Assembly: GCA_017590115.1 (NCBI GenBank)
Contig: JAGGNK010010225.1
Location: 992,001-1,056,000, forward strand
DNA: 64,000 bases
DNA from: Montifringilla adamsi
Lineage: Eukaryota; Chordata; Aves; Passeriformes; Passeridae
Direction of reading: 5' to 3'
Shown here: positions 32,756-44,853 of the stretch, piece by piece
How positions within the stretch are numbered: position 1 is the stretch's first letter
How the letters are laid out: the number at the start of each line of letters is the position of its first letter
Position numbers and translations under genes: made by a program
The notes under the pieces: generated by a model
The model's database searches: none
What the model was told of the DNA's origin: nothing
Seen by the model: the letters and a program-made list of their open reading frames with translations, nothing else

Positions 32756-35700
32756 TGTATAATTCTGTGTCCTTGTTCTAATTTTAAAATTACAAACATT
32801 TGATTTCAATTATAAACATACATTGGTTTTTATTTCTGACCAAGAGTGGTTGTCTGTCTCATTTTTTAATGTCCAAGTGTTGGATTCTAGTACTCCCCAG
32901 GAACATGCAGAAATGCTTTTGCCACGCTGTGCCCAGTACTCTGTATGCAGTGACAGTTGAAATAATTGCATTTCCAGTTATTTGCAGTAGGTCAGATCCT
33001 GACATTTAAAAGCAGTCTGATAGGGGAATTGGTTAGGAATGTACAATATTACTTGCAAGGTCTTGAGTGTAGAATACATGAAAAATCACGCTAATAGTTC
33101 TGTATAAATTCAGGGATATGCTGAAAGGATGTGTTATGCTTAGAACACACAAATGTCAGGGTTTGAAAGACTTGATGAACTGCTGTTCAAACACTGAATT
33201 ATTTTCTAAAAAAACTTCCACAAATTTTAAGCAGTGACCTGGAATACTTTGATGCCAACACCATAGTTGCCCTGTAAGCACAGTTACAGCCATTTGTGAT
33301 TTAGTAACAAGACAGAAATTGTCGGCATGTATTTCAGTATGCTTGCTTTTTGGAATGTTTAAGGGTAAGATTTTGTGTCAAGACCAGAGATTAACTCCAG
33401 TTCCTTAAACCATGCAGCATATAATTTCCACTATTTAATCAAAACTGTCAAGTAAAAGGGAGCATGACCTAAAAATTAGTTCATCTGAAACACTGAACTG
33501 CTCAGTTTAGTCTTTGCATTGGAAAATAATTACAAATCTCAACGTCAGCATCCATGTAATTTCCTGTGTTTCCTCCTGTAGTTTCTTGGCGGGAAATACA
33601 TTTTCTTCAAATTGATTGGAGAAATCTTGTAAAGTCTGAGGTATCTGGTAATTTAAAAGCAAATTACTTCTTCAGTCAAATATAAATTGAAGGAGGAAGT
33701 ATCTATTTTAAACAATGAAGGTTGTGAGACCTTTGTATTGTCATATACATACTCAAATACGTGTTGTCAAGTACACTGATACTCATATATTGCTAAAAAC
33801 GTGTGCTTTAACTGTTTACATGGTTAGTGCTGCATTATTTCAGCCAGCATTGGGCATACCCAAACATTTGGAAGTATACAGTGTTGTCTTGAGCTATTTA
33901 TGTACCCTTGGAAATAGAGAGTTCACTTGGTTGATAGGAAGGGATATAACTGCTAAGGGAAAAAAAAATCAGAAATTATGCAAATTGGGACTAAAAGCCA
34001 TGTTCAAGTGTCTGGAGACCTTGATTTTAAATTGGATTTTGAAGTGATTAAATCCACCTACTCTGAAACTCTTAACTTGAAAACACCTTCAAAGTTCTAT
34101 CAACCTGGAGGTCCTTTAAGGTGAAAGATTTGTCCCTTAGGGTTCTTGATTTTTTTTTATGTACTACTGTTAAGCTTGGTTATATAAGACTGAGGGGAAA
34201 AAATGGTAAAAGTGCCTGTACAGAAAATAGATGTGCCTTTAATCATGAGGAGCTCAGAAATGCTTTTTCTACAGCATTTACTCGTTTTTAAAGGTATTGT
34301 CTTCCCCAGAACATCTTTGCCTATGATTGCGATTTATCCAGTGTTTTCATTCCTACCACTTGGCAGATGCTGAGGCAGCCGAAACGTTTCCAGGATATAA
34401 GGTGTGCAGTAATCCTTGGGAGCTGGGATTGTCCTGGAGAGCGACCTGGTCGTGGTATAAAACACATGTAGAGGGTTGAGTCTGCCCTAGCGCTGTGCAG
34501 CGAGAGTGGGGCATTAAAGATTTAGGCACTGCTGGGGGGAGAGAGCATTCTGTGCCTTAAAGTTGGGCTCTGTAACGCCACACCTAACAAGCAGCATTTC
34601 TGTCAAACTGCTGTTTTTTACAATTTGGCCAAAAGGGGGAAAGAGCAATAGGAATATATCAGGTTTTGGTACCTGCACTGTGCATTTCTGGCTGGGTGTT
34701 CTGTGTGAGCAGCATCTGGTGCTCCTTTCAGCAACTCATGAAACCTCTCTGAAATCTATATTGTGGGCAAGCCACCCTCCTTTCAGTCCACGGGCATCGT
34801 CCATTGTTCTTTTTGTGAAGCTAAGGGGGAGAAGAAGAGCTACAGGAGTGCAGTTTATTTCTGAAGGTTACCACACGATGGCAACGTTAGCTCTTCATAA
34901 GGTTGTTCTAAGGCCAGGCAATTGTGCTGCCTTCCCGTGCAAGGAATGGTGCCAAAAACACCGGATGGCACAAACACTTGAGAGCACTGGACGTGCTTAG
35001 CCAATTCCTTTTGCCTTTATAGTTGACTAAGGTGTACTTTTCTGGACTGTGGATATGCTTATTTTACCTAGTGGAGCTGAGCATAGAGAAATGGCATCTG
35101 CTGTTTAGAAAGAGCTTGAAGGAAAGTCCCTGTGTTTGTTTTCTTGTATCACTTCATGCAGAATGTGTAGTGGGCTTGCTGGGGGCAGAGCCGGGCATCT
35201 ACCCCATCCCTGAGATCAGCAGGTAATTGCTGCAGTTCCTGAACCAATACCAGTACTTGGCAAACCTAGTTCTAATCTCTGTGCTGCAAAGTCTGGGAGA
35301 CGTGAGCAATTCCTGGAGTAGGATTGGACCCCTTGGCATGATCTGTAGTTAAAAGGTGTAAAATCTGTCATTACCGTGAACCAGCCACAGTTCTGTCCCA
35401 ACTGATTTGCTGGTGATGCATATTTCTCCTTGAAAAATGCTGTATTTGCATGCTTTTGTTTCTTGACTAGCATGTCTGTTACTGTGTTTGGCATCTGAAT
35501 GTGTTTCAATTTTTTTCATTGAGATGTAATAGACCTGAAAGAGAAATCTCTGCATTTACTGATTGACTTGTGACAAATCTGGTCTAATTTACAGCTCTAT
35601 TTATTTTGCCTTGCTTCAATTATAGTGCCCCTTAAATGTTTCCAGTCCTGTAACGTTTCTTTGCTTTTCTCCTGTGCACACTGCTAAAGCGTCTCTGAAA

Positions 35701-38700
35701 GCTCCACGTGTCTGCCTTTTATCACCATGAAGGGGTGCTAATTTCTATTCACAGCATTATTGGTATATGAGTAAATACAGCTTGCAAGGAAGTGGTAAGT
35801 GGAGCAAATTACAGGGATGTCTGTGTGGTCTACTCATTCCAGGTCTTCAGCTTTTTGTTATTCCATTCTATAATTCTGGGGGGATGGAGGGGGGCTGGGT
35901 TGGTTTGTTTGGGGGTTTAATTTGGGAATTTTTAATGTTTTGAGTTTGAACTTGCATGTACTATTATCACACTCAGGTACTTTTGAGTTTGTACTGGGAT
36001 TTCCTGCACTGAAGCAGAAAGATCAGCTTTTACCAGTTTAAACATGACACCCCTTGTTGTCCTGCAGTCCTTGTCCCTACCTGTCACCTTGGCCCTGTGG
36101 TTCTGGTGATGTACCCACTCCCTTTTCCCTGCCCAAGCTTCATTCCTGGGGGCTGTGCAACTCTCAGTTCATGGTGTGCTTAAGTGGGAATGTGGCCCAA
36201 CCTTCAATTTGTGCAGCTGTCCCTGTATTATATTCTTTAGATAAATAAAAAGTTGGTCATCTTTTCCTCATCTCCCTTTCAGTGATGATAAAACTGAGTG
36301 GACTCCAGGAAAGTCTTTCTGGCAAGCTCTCCGCCTCCCCCATAAGCTTTCAGACCACTATATGCATCCAAATTAGAGAAGTCTTCCACCTGCAGTCAGC
36401 TATTTGTGCTGGTCACCAACATAAAAATTATGTCATTGCCACCAGCACAGAGCCCCTTCCTAAACTGCATGACCCAGTTCTTGTTATAGGAGAAGTAGTT
36501 TATAACATTTCCCTGGTGATCCCTGGTTGGAAGGTATTTTTCAGGATTATTTAGTTCTGTAATTGTTCCTCACACATAGTGAGGAGATGCCCTGACCTGC
36601 TCATCATGGCCCTCAGCAGAACTGAGCTCTTCCCTCACATCTGCCTTGGGCTGCTAGTGGAGTGCAGGTGGTGTTTCAGAGCCCTGATAAAGGATCATGT
36701 GGCAGGATCTTACCAGGAAGCTCTGCTCTAATGAAAATGAGAGATACTTCACAAAAGTAGTGGTGTGCATATTTAAATAGCATGAAAGAATATTATCTTT
36801 GAGATCTGCTGGAGCTTTACCTAAGGACGCACAGTGGGAGAGCAAAACATCTGAATATTTTTCACAGTAACTCACCAGCCAAGACTTCTTATTGACACTG
36901 TTTGAGCCTTCTATTTACAAAAGAAGAGGCCATTGCTAGCTGTGTTATGGTCACAGTCAGGTGCTACGTAAAAATGTTCTAAAGAAGGGATGGAAAATAG
37001 GCTTGAGGGCTTTTTCCTTTTTCCTTCTCTTCCTCCCTGGAATTCCTGAATAATTTTACAGGGAGGGGTTTCTTCCTTGTTTATCTTTTATTTCTACTGC
37101 TTGTCTCATTCACATTGCACATGTGAGTCTTAGCTCATCCTAGAAGTCTCTGTGGATAATGCAAAAAAAAATCAGAGTTCACGGCATAATGAAATAAATG
37201 AAGTCTGACTAGCTGAAAGTGGCATCATTTTTGCTCTGGTTGCTTGAAGCATTTTTCAAGGTCCAGGGAGAGGCTGACAAGCTGCTGCTGTTGATGATGC
37301 ATGCAGATCCTCATCCCAGATGTGAGCAGCCTTCCTCAACTCCTAGACACTTGATTGTGACCTTGGAAGGAAGGATGTATATGCCGGGTCTCTGCTGGCA
37401 GTACAGCAGGTCTGGAGTGGGAGGGAGAGTTGGATTTAAATGTCAGTGCAGGCAATTGTGCCACAGGACAATTATTCCAACAGGAGAATTGAAAGCATCC
37501 ACACAATCCATGCTGCAAAATAATTTCTAGGATCCTATAGAAAATTTGGGATTGTGGGCTGAAGGAAGTCCCAGTGCCATGCCACAGGATGAGAGGGCTC
37601 AGGGTTACAGGCGCTGCCAACAACCCTGGGTGGTCACTGCTCAGACAGGAAATTTGGTGTCTTCATGGCCATTGGAAGGAGAATATGCCTGACAAGCTAG
37701 ACCCTGACAATCTGACCTTTCTTTCTGGCCACTCTACTCAAAACTTCTGAGAAATTTGGCTCCAGGGCTATTGCTTCACACCATTAGCAGGTGATACAGA
37801 GCCATCTCTGGGGGCATGGACAGGATGAATTCTCCATGCCATTCAGGTCTCTCTTCTCTTGTGCTGCTCTGCTGGGAGTGACAAAGATTCACAGCCCACT
37901 CCTGTCTGAAGGTTCCCAGAACCTAATCCTCTGATTATTAGAAACCTTCTAATTGTCAACCTAAATTTATTCATGACCAATTTACAACCAGGAGGCTCCA
38001 CTTCTTGTTTCCGTAACTGCAGGGCTGTCAGGAAAGATTCATGAGCCCATATGTTGGTCAGACCCTATTTTCAGCAGCCACATCTCAAAGCTCTCAGATT
38101 AAATACTGCCTGATTACTTCATGTGTTAATGCATACGCTTTCCCCCATCCTGGCATCACAGTGACAGAGGACTTTCCCTGCTGCAAAGGTATGTACACAG
38201 CCAATAGAGTGTCTTTGTGGTCCCAACTCAGGCATATGCCAATAACTCCTTCCAGGAAAAGAAACAGATTGCTTCTGTCTTGCTTTCTCTCCCTCTTTCT
38301 TTTTTTTTTTTCATTTTCCCCTTGTTTCTGTGTGATCCTGCAGGTTAGAGCTGGAGGTTTGCTGAGATGCTCTGAGGAAGGTGAAGTCAGATGCTAAGCT
38401 TGATGTCCCCTGGGCTCCTGACACTGGCACACAGCAAACCCAGGAGGGCAGGCTCAGCCCCCAGGATCTGGCCTGTTCACATGCAGAAGTAGGAATGGAC
38501 CTCTGGCAAGGTCTGGCAAGGGAGCCACAGTCACACTCAGTGGGGAGGCAGGGCATGCAGCACCAGTAGCTACTAACATGAATTTCAGGCAGCAATGCTC
38601 CGTGGTCACACCTGGCATTGTCTATGCTCCCTTTCAGGCTTCCTGGAAGCTGCCTACAGTTTTAAGCCGTGCAGGGAGCTCTGGATGGTGCAGGAGAACC

Positions 38701-38986
38701 TGTGTTCGCCCTGGCCCTGTCTGTGAGGTGTAAGAGCAGGCAGGGATGAGCCTGCCACCACGCCTCCTTTTCTCTCCCCAAGCACCTCCACAGTAAGATG
38801 AGCTTGGACAGCTCTTGATCAGGAGGCCAAGGAAATCAGCCATGAAGCTCTCTGAGCCCCCAGTGCTAACTCTTAGCCCCTCTAAGCCCAAGTAATTTGT
38901 GTACTAACTTTGCAACTCTTCAGGAATTTTTTCCTGTAATGCTACAGTTTCCAGTGACTTTTCCTGGCCACCTTCCATAAGGCCAC
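32756..38986. other. Intergenic region downstream of RPL14
   Basis: No supportable gene. Open frames are under 150 codons and unrecognised. The only transposon remnant I recognise is an old CR1-like piece at about 37905-38015. The remainder is unique-looking. Confidence 0.65.
37905..38015 (-). repeat. Old CR1-like fragment
   Basis: The stretch around 'gaaaccttctaattgtcaac' and 'ctaaatttattcatgaccaa' resembles the reverse complement of an ancient CR1 3' region. It is short and diverged, and both edges are approximate. Confidence 0.45.
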
Positions 38987-39377
38987 TGATGCCTTAAGTT
39001 TTAGCTTTCATATTATCCAGATTCTGTACTGCATTAGTATATAACTCTGAATTTCATATAAAGTGTTAGTAAGTTCTCACAGTTTAGTTAGCCAAAACAA
39101 TCCTTTTCCAGCCTGAGAACCACGAGGGCAAATTGAGGAGAGCAAACTGAGAGTGTGTGACTTCATAACCTGAAGCAGTAATTGGACATCCAATATGTAA
39201 ATGGATGAAGGCTTATAAAAGTGTAAAAACTCATGACCTGGTGTCCATCTTGGGTGTAGCCTCGGCCAGGCTCTTGTACTGCCCAAGGTGTATCCTTTGA
39301 AAGCCTTTTTAATAAATGCCTACTTTATTCCTTTAACACTGTCTAGTCTCTATTCTAGGTAGCCTCTCAAGGCATCA
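38987..39377 (+). mobile_element. Solo endogenous-retrovirus LTR, 391 bp
   Basis: The ends are TGATGCCTTAAG and CTCAAGGCATCA, an inverted repeat with one mismatch bounded by TG...CA. Inside, in order, are CCAAT (39190-39194), TATAAAA (39214-39220) and AATAAA (39311-39316), the expected U3-R-U5 layout in + orientation. No gag, pol or env sequence lies on either side, so this is a solo LTR left by recombination. The four flanking bases are CCAC on the left and GCAC on the right, a possible imperfect target-site duplication. Promoter and poly(A) motifs look intact. Confidence 0.88.
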
Positions 39378-42300
39378 GCACAAGTGGATGGCTAGGCAAA
39401 GCCTTTGTTAAGAAGAAGTGAGAGCTGTGAGTGTAATGATTGCCAGTTAATGTCAGTCAAACCCATCACCTTCCCGAGGAGAGCACAGCATCTGGCATCT
39501 CCAAAGCAATGGACACAGCACCAAATGCCCTTTTTGTTTTGCAAATAGTATCATTTACAGGGACTGCTTTACATATTTGACGAGGAACTGTCTCAGCAAC
39601 AGATCTCAAAATGAGACATCAGTGCTAAAGCTTTTATATGCGGTGGGGTGGAATTGTTCTTCATCCAACATCCTGTATTTTCAAACAGTGATCAAGTTAA
39701 GGATACACAGACACACACACATTTATTTGCTAGTGAAGATTGCAGATGGTGCAGGATTAGTGGGATGCTAAATAATAGAGATCTGAACCTCCTGATTTAC
39801 GTGGTGACAGTTCAAAAAAAAAGGTGTTTCAGATTCATTGGAGTGCTGGAGTTTGTATCTAGAAAGGAGAAAGAGAGAGGAAGAAAAGATAAGGCTTAAA
39901 AAAGGGGGTATCCCTGCCTTGGGAAGGACTGACTGAAGAGGACAGAGATGTCGGGGGTGAAATACAGATGGAAAGTCAGTGTTGAAGTTCAAGTTGTTGC
40001 ACCAGCTGCTGGGAGCAATGGAACCCAGTGGGATGGAACCCTGTTGGGGCACCCATATTATGCCACCTGGAAGGTTCACCCTCTCCCATGGACTTGGGGT
40101 GCCACAACACCGCTGGTCTGTCAGTGACTGTTTTCACATGGGGCTGAAGTTCAGTTGTTTCCAAAAGCTGGTGGGGGATGGAGGCTGAGACCCTTGGTGA
40201 AGCAGAGGGATCGGCTTTTCTTGGAGGAGCAGGCTAGGAAACAGTTCCTTGTCTAATAACACAGCAAATATCTTGGACACAGAACATGGGTGGTAAGACT
40301 TTTTTTCTGGCTTTAAAAATAGTCCTTAGAAATTAAAAAATGAAAAAAGAACCCTAACTCATTTGACTCAGCTCATGTTCTGTAAAAACAATACTGTGTT
40401 CTGACAAGCAATTCAGAGTTTGTAGTGTTTATCTAAAACGTTAAATTGGAGGAATGAGTAATTACCTCTGAAGAATTTAATAACTCTTTGTCCCTTCCTC
40501 CATATGCTTGTGTTTGAGTCATGACAACAAGGAGGATACAATAGGTATTTGTGGGAAGTATAAAGCCTGTGCACTCAGGGAACGTGTGGCTCCTCTGCAG
40601 ATGTTATTGTTTCCTCTGGCATCTTAAACACTGCTTATAAAGGATTACTCTCCCTTCAGGATGTGACCTCTCTGCCTTTTGTCTTGAGTCAGACAAACGG
40701 TGACAAAGGCATCCCAGCAGCATTAATTTGCTCTAATTACTGCACTGGGGGTGTGCAGCTTCTTCAGCATATCTATGAAAATTCAGTGCATTCCATAAAT
40801 GATTTGGGTGGGCTTATTTCCATGTGAACAATGAGGAAAACCTGAGATGCACGAGTCGTTCCCACACACAGTGAACTGAAAGAAATCACCCACATCCAGG
40901 TTTTTCTCTGAGTTAGGGATTCTTGCTTGTGCCCTGTAGGAATACTGATTTGGGAAGTGGGTCATGGGTGCATGTCACGCTTTGAAACCAGATGCAAAAC
41001 TCAGTTTTGCACCTTACTTGCTTCTCAGCATCTTCTATGTCCCAGTGCCAGACCCAGTCTGAACCCAAATCTCTCTTCATTCTGCTTGATCCCTATTGCC
41101 TTAATTTCCCATCTCTTTCACACCTCCTGCAAAGAAAGGATGAAGTACCAGGGTTTCCTCTACAGTTCCTTAGTAAAGCATTGAGACCCATTTCCAACAG
41201 ATAGAGGAGATAGTGGGGTGGGAAGGGAAGACACATTTGAAGGCGTTCTGAATAGCTTGTTTTTAATCAGTGCTTGATAGGTATGATTTATCTGGGCAGG
41301 GTCTGGGTCTCAGAAATTCATTCAAGCTTATAATTATCTTGGCAGATGTGAAAAGTCATATTCATAGCTCCTCAAACCCATTAGAGCCTCACACTTTTCT
41401 AAAAGGAAGAAAAAAACCCTTCAGCTTTACTTTCTGAGAGGCAGAATAGCTTCCTGTTCCTTGACAGCTCTTGAAATCTATCCCCTTTCCACTGCCTGTC
41501 TTTAGTTCCCAAGGGAGAAATGAATGCAGGTCCTCTGGGACAGAAAGAGAAAGAAAAAAGTATTTCTGGGAAAGAAGAAAAATAAAATTTTCATCCTTCT
41601 GCAGCAGGCATTTCTTTATGAGGATGAGCAAGCAGAAAGGCAAGTCAGGGTCTATGAAATGAAGTCAGGGTTGTACCAGAAGATTTTGCAAGTGCCTACA
41701 GTGGAGTCATTTGGGGGAGCACAGAGGTGCTGCTGTGGGTGCAATAGTACCCACGGCCTTCTTTGCTCTCCTTTGGTTTCCTCTGGCCTGCTCAGAGAAC
41801 CCTAGGGAAAGGTCTCAGCTCTCCTGTTTCCTGTAACTTGCTCCTGGCTAAGCTGGATCTGCCAGGAGATAACAGCAAACAGAGCCCCCCACACTGCTGT
41901 CCTGTGCCTTGCAGTGGGGACAGAGCAGCTTTTCCTCCTGCCTAAGAACAAGGTGAGAGGGATCAGGCTTGGGAGATCTTTGGTACTGGAAATTGTAGGT
42001 CAGCTGGCCTGAGCACCTGGTGAGAGGCGTGGTTGTTTTGGGGACTCACATTTTGCCTGCAAGCTGGGTGCAGTCCTACCTCCCTGCTCTCCCCCAACTC
42101 CCTTTGCTGCCCACTTCTCTTGGGAGTTTCTTGGAGCGGGGATTGTCTCTCATCCTGCAGAGGTGGTGTCTGTCTGATTGAAGGATTGGCCTCAGCTAAA
42201 GTCAGGGAAACGTCAGGGAAATCTCCGTGTGGGTGAGTAGGAATGTCTGTAAGAATGTGAGGAGAGGTGGTCAGGGGATAGAAAAGAAAAGGAAGAGAAG

Positions 42301-43171
42301 AAAAGCAACTTCCACTGTTCACATACTCACTAATTTTCCAGAATGCAGTAGCAGGGATGCTACTTATGGGATCTGGGGCTATGCTGGTGGGCTTAGAACT
42401 ACCCAGCTCAGGTACAAGGTAGTCACAGTTCTATGTATTTGGGGAGTTCTCCTCAGGAAACTGGTTTACAATGCACTTGCTTCTTAGGTCTGCTTTTTAA
42501 ATCTGATTTTTGCATGGTGAATGTCATCAAAAAGCAGGGGAAGGAAGGGCGAAATAAATTTTTTGAAATACCATAATGTTTGTTTCAAGGCCCGCTAGAT
42601 TTACCTTACTGGTTTGGCCACTGGTCACTTAAGCCAGTCTGCCACAGCAGCCATCCAAGCCTGTTTCTGATGTCAAACTCCTCAGCTGTCAGGTGTGCAT
42701 TTTAAAGGGTTATTTGTGGGGAGAGGCAATCCAGAGAGACCAGCCGGAGCGCTCGGCCTGTCACTCAAGGTTTGCAGTGCCGCCGCACCGACAGGAATCA
42801 TTTTGACAGGAAATTGCATATAAATGGAATCATTTCAAAATTAAGAAAGGGAGATGAAAGCAAACACTTCTGAAATGAGGTGTGATGCACACGGTTCAGC
42901 CTCTGGAGCCCTGCAGATCCCTTCCCTGCTCTGTCTTCGGACAGGCCATCTTTGTGCCAAGGCCAACAGTAGGTTATTGCTAATTACTTCATATTGCTAA
43001 TTGTATCAGAAGGATTAGGTTATTATCTGCCCCCAGGCAACAGGCCTCAAGGGAGGTGTTTTGGGATGTTCAACACTGTAGTGTCCAGGACAGGCGGGCA
43101 AGCAAGGAGGGGATGCAGGGCTTGGTTTCTGCACCCCTTCCTCATGCCCAAGGATGGCATGGAGTGGGGTA

Positions 43172-43214
43172 TCTCTCCTCTCCTCTCCTCTCCCCTCCTC
43201 TCCTCTCCTCTCCC
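43172..43214. repeat. (TCTCC)n pyrimidine-pure repeat
   Basis: About eight pentamer units with one interrupting CCCC. It is a mirror-repeat-like pure pyrimidine strand. Confidence 0.9.
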
Positions 43215-44787
43215 ACCATATCTTCATTATAGCTCACAACAGCCTGTACTGTGCCTTTAGCAAATTTTTTAAAAATACAAGTATCAGTAAAGAACAATGC
43301 TGATCAATCTGGTTCGTTTTTTGGTTTCCTGGAGGAGGTAGTTGCTCATGTCAGGGAGCTGGAAAGCCCCCAGACCTGAGACAGAGGGTGTCCTCCTGTC
43401 CCCAAGCTGGGCTGTTTGGGGATGAAGCTGTTTAGCGGCTGCAGTAGCTGTCAGTGTCACCTGCCATGGTGAGGCACTGATGGGTTTTGCTTGACCACAG
43501 CCCAGAGCTGGAAGGGGAAAGTTTTATGAAAAAGAAATGCTTTGCAGCCTGGCAGCTGCCTGTGTATCCTGTCTTGCCATGGAGGGCTCTTGAAACACAC
43601 TGCTTCCCAAAGCAATGCCTCCAGAGCCTCTTCTCCCAGAGGCCTGAGGAAAGGCACCTGGGATTCACCACGGCAGGTGCTGGGTGTGGGAGCTGTGCTG
43701 GGCACGGCGGCGCTCAGCAAGCTGCAGTCTGCACTGCTGGGTGTGTGAGCGTCCTCTGCCCCTGTGCCCCTCTCCTGGCTCCTTTTAGGCAGAAAATAAA
43801 TCTTCTCCCAGTTCTGTGTCCACTCCAGGCACTGATGTGGCACAGCTTTTTGCTGGACCATTACTGAAAAGCAAAGAAATGCTAAAAAAGACCTGCAAAG
43901 AGCAGGTTTTGGGGCACTCATGTGCGGACCTCTGGTTTGCTTTCCTGGCTCTGGGGTCTGTGTGGCCCCTGGGGCTCTACTGGTCCCTCTACTTGGCTGG
44001 CACTGGGGTCACTGGGAACAAACAGGTTTGGGAAGAGCATGTGTATCTTCATCTCTTTCTGGCTCAAATTTGCCCTTGGTATTGAAAAAAAAGCCAGCAA
44101 AAAAGCAGCAAGAAGGGCTTTTATTGTGAAAAAGAGACTTCTGAAATGCCTGTTCCCCCCTTCCCAGCCTCTCCACTCCCCTCCTCACAGGGAGGTGGGT
44201 CTGGGATGAGGCAGAGTTGGAAAACTCACAGCTGAAGTTTGAAGGGTGTCCTGCCGCCCAGGGGGACGCGGCGGCGTGTGGTGACAGGAGCCCAGCAGCC
44301 CCTGCAAGGCGGGGCTGGCAGCGGGGACTGCGGGCAGCCCGGAGGGGCACCCCTGGTGACAGCCCCCGGCTGTGATTGATGGCCTGGGGACGGGAAGCGG
44401 GCTCATTAGTTGCTGGATAATTTTTTTTTTTTTACTGCTATTTTAAAATTTTTTGTGTGTTCTGTGTGGGTTCCTGGTGTCGTATGGAAGTGCCACAGGC
44501 GGCCGGCACCCGGCTGAGGAGGTGACCGTGTGCCGTGTCGCCCAGAGAAGCACATGAGGAGGAGCTGCTGCTGATGCTGTGAGACATGGTAGGATTTAGG
44601 GGTTTCCTTGCTGAGCTGATGGTGGGAAGCAACGCTGGGTTTGCCCCATGGGATGTGAGGTACAGCAGCGTATGCTGGGTGTCTCCATCCTGGGGGCAGC
44701 TTGTGCCGGAGCGCTCGGAGGGTCAGAGCAGGGTGAGCCAAGCAAGGCGGGGAGCGCTACAGCGCTGCTCTGTCCTTAAAAGCGTTA

Positions 44788-44853
44788 GGATGGACCGAGC
44801 AGATTGCAGGAATGCCCTGGGGACGGACAGAGCAGATTGTCAGGATGCCCCTG
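44788..44853. repeat. 33-bp tandem duplication
   Basis: 44788-44820 and 44821-44853 share 'GGA.GGAC.GAGCAGATTG' and 'ATGCCC', with scattered substitutions and a small shift. No gene is attached. Confidence 0.75.
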
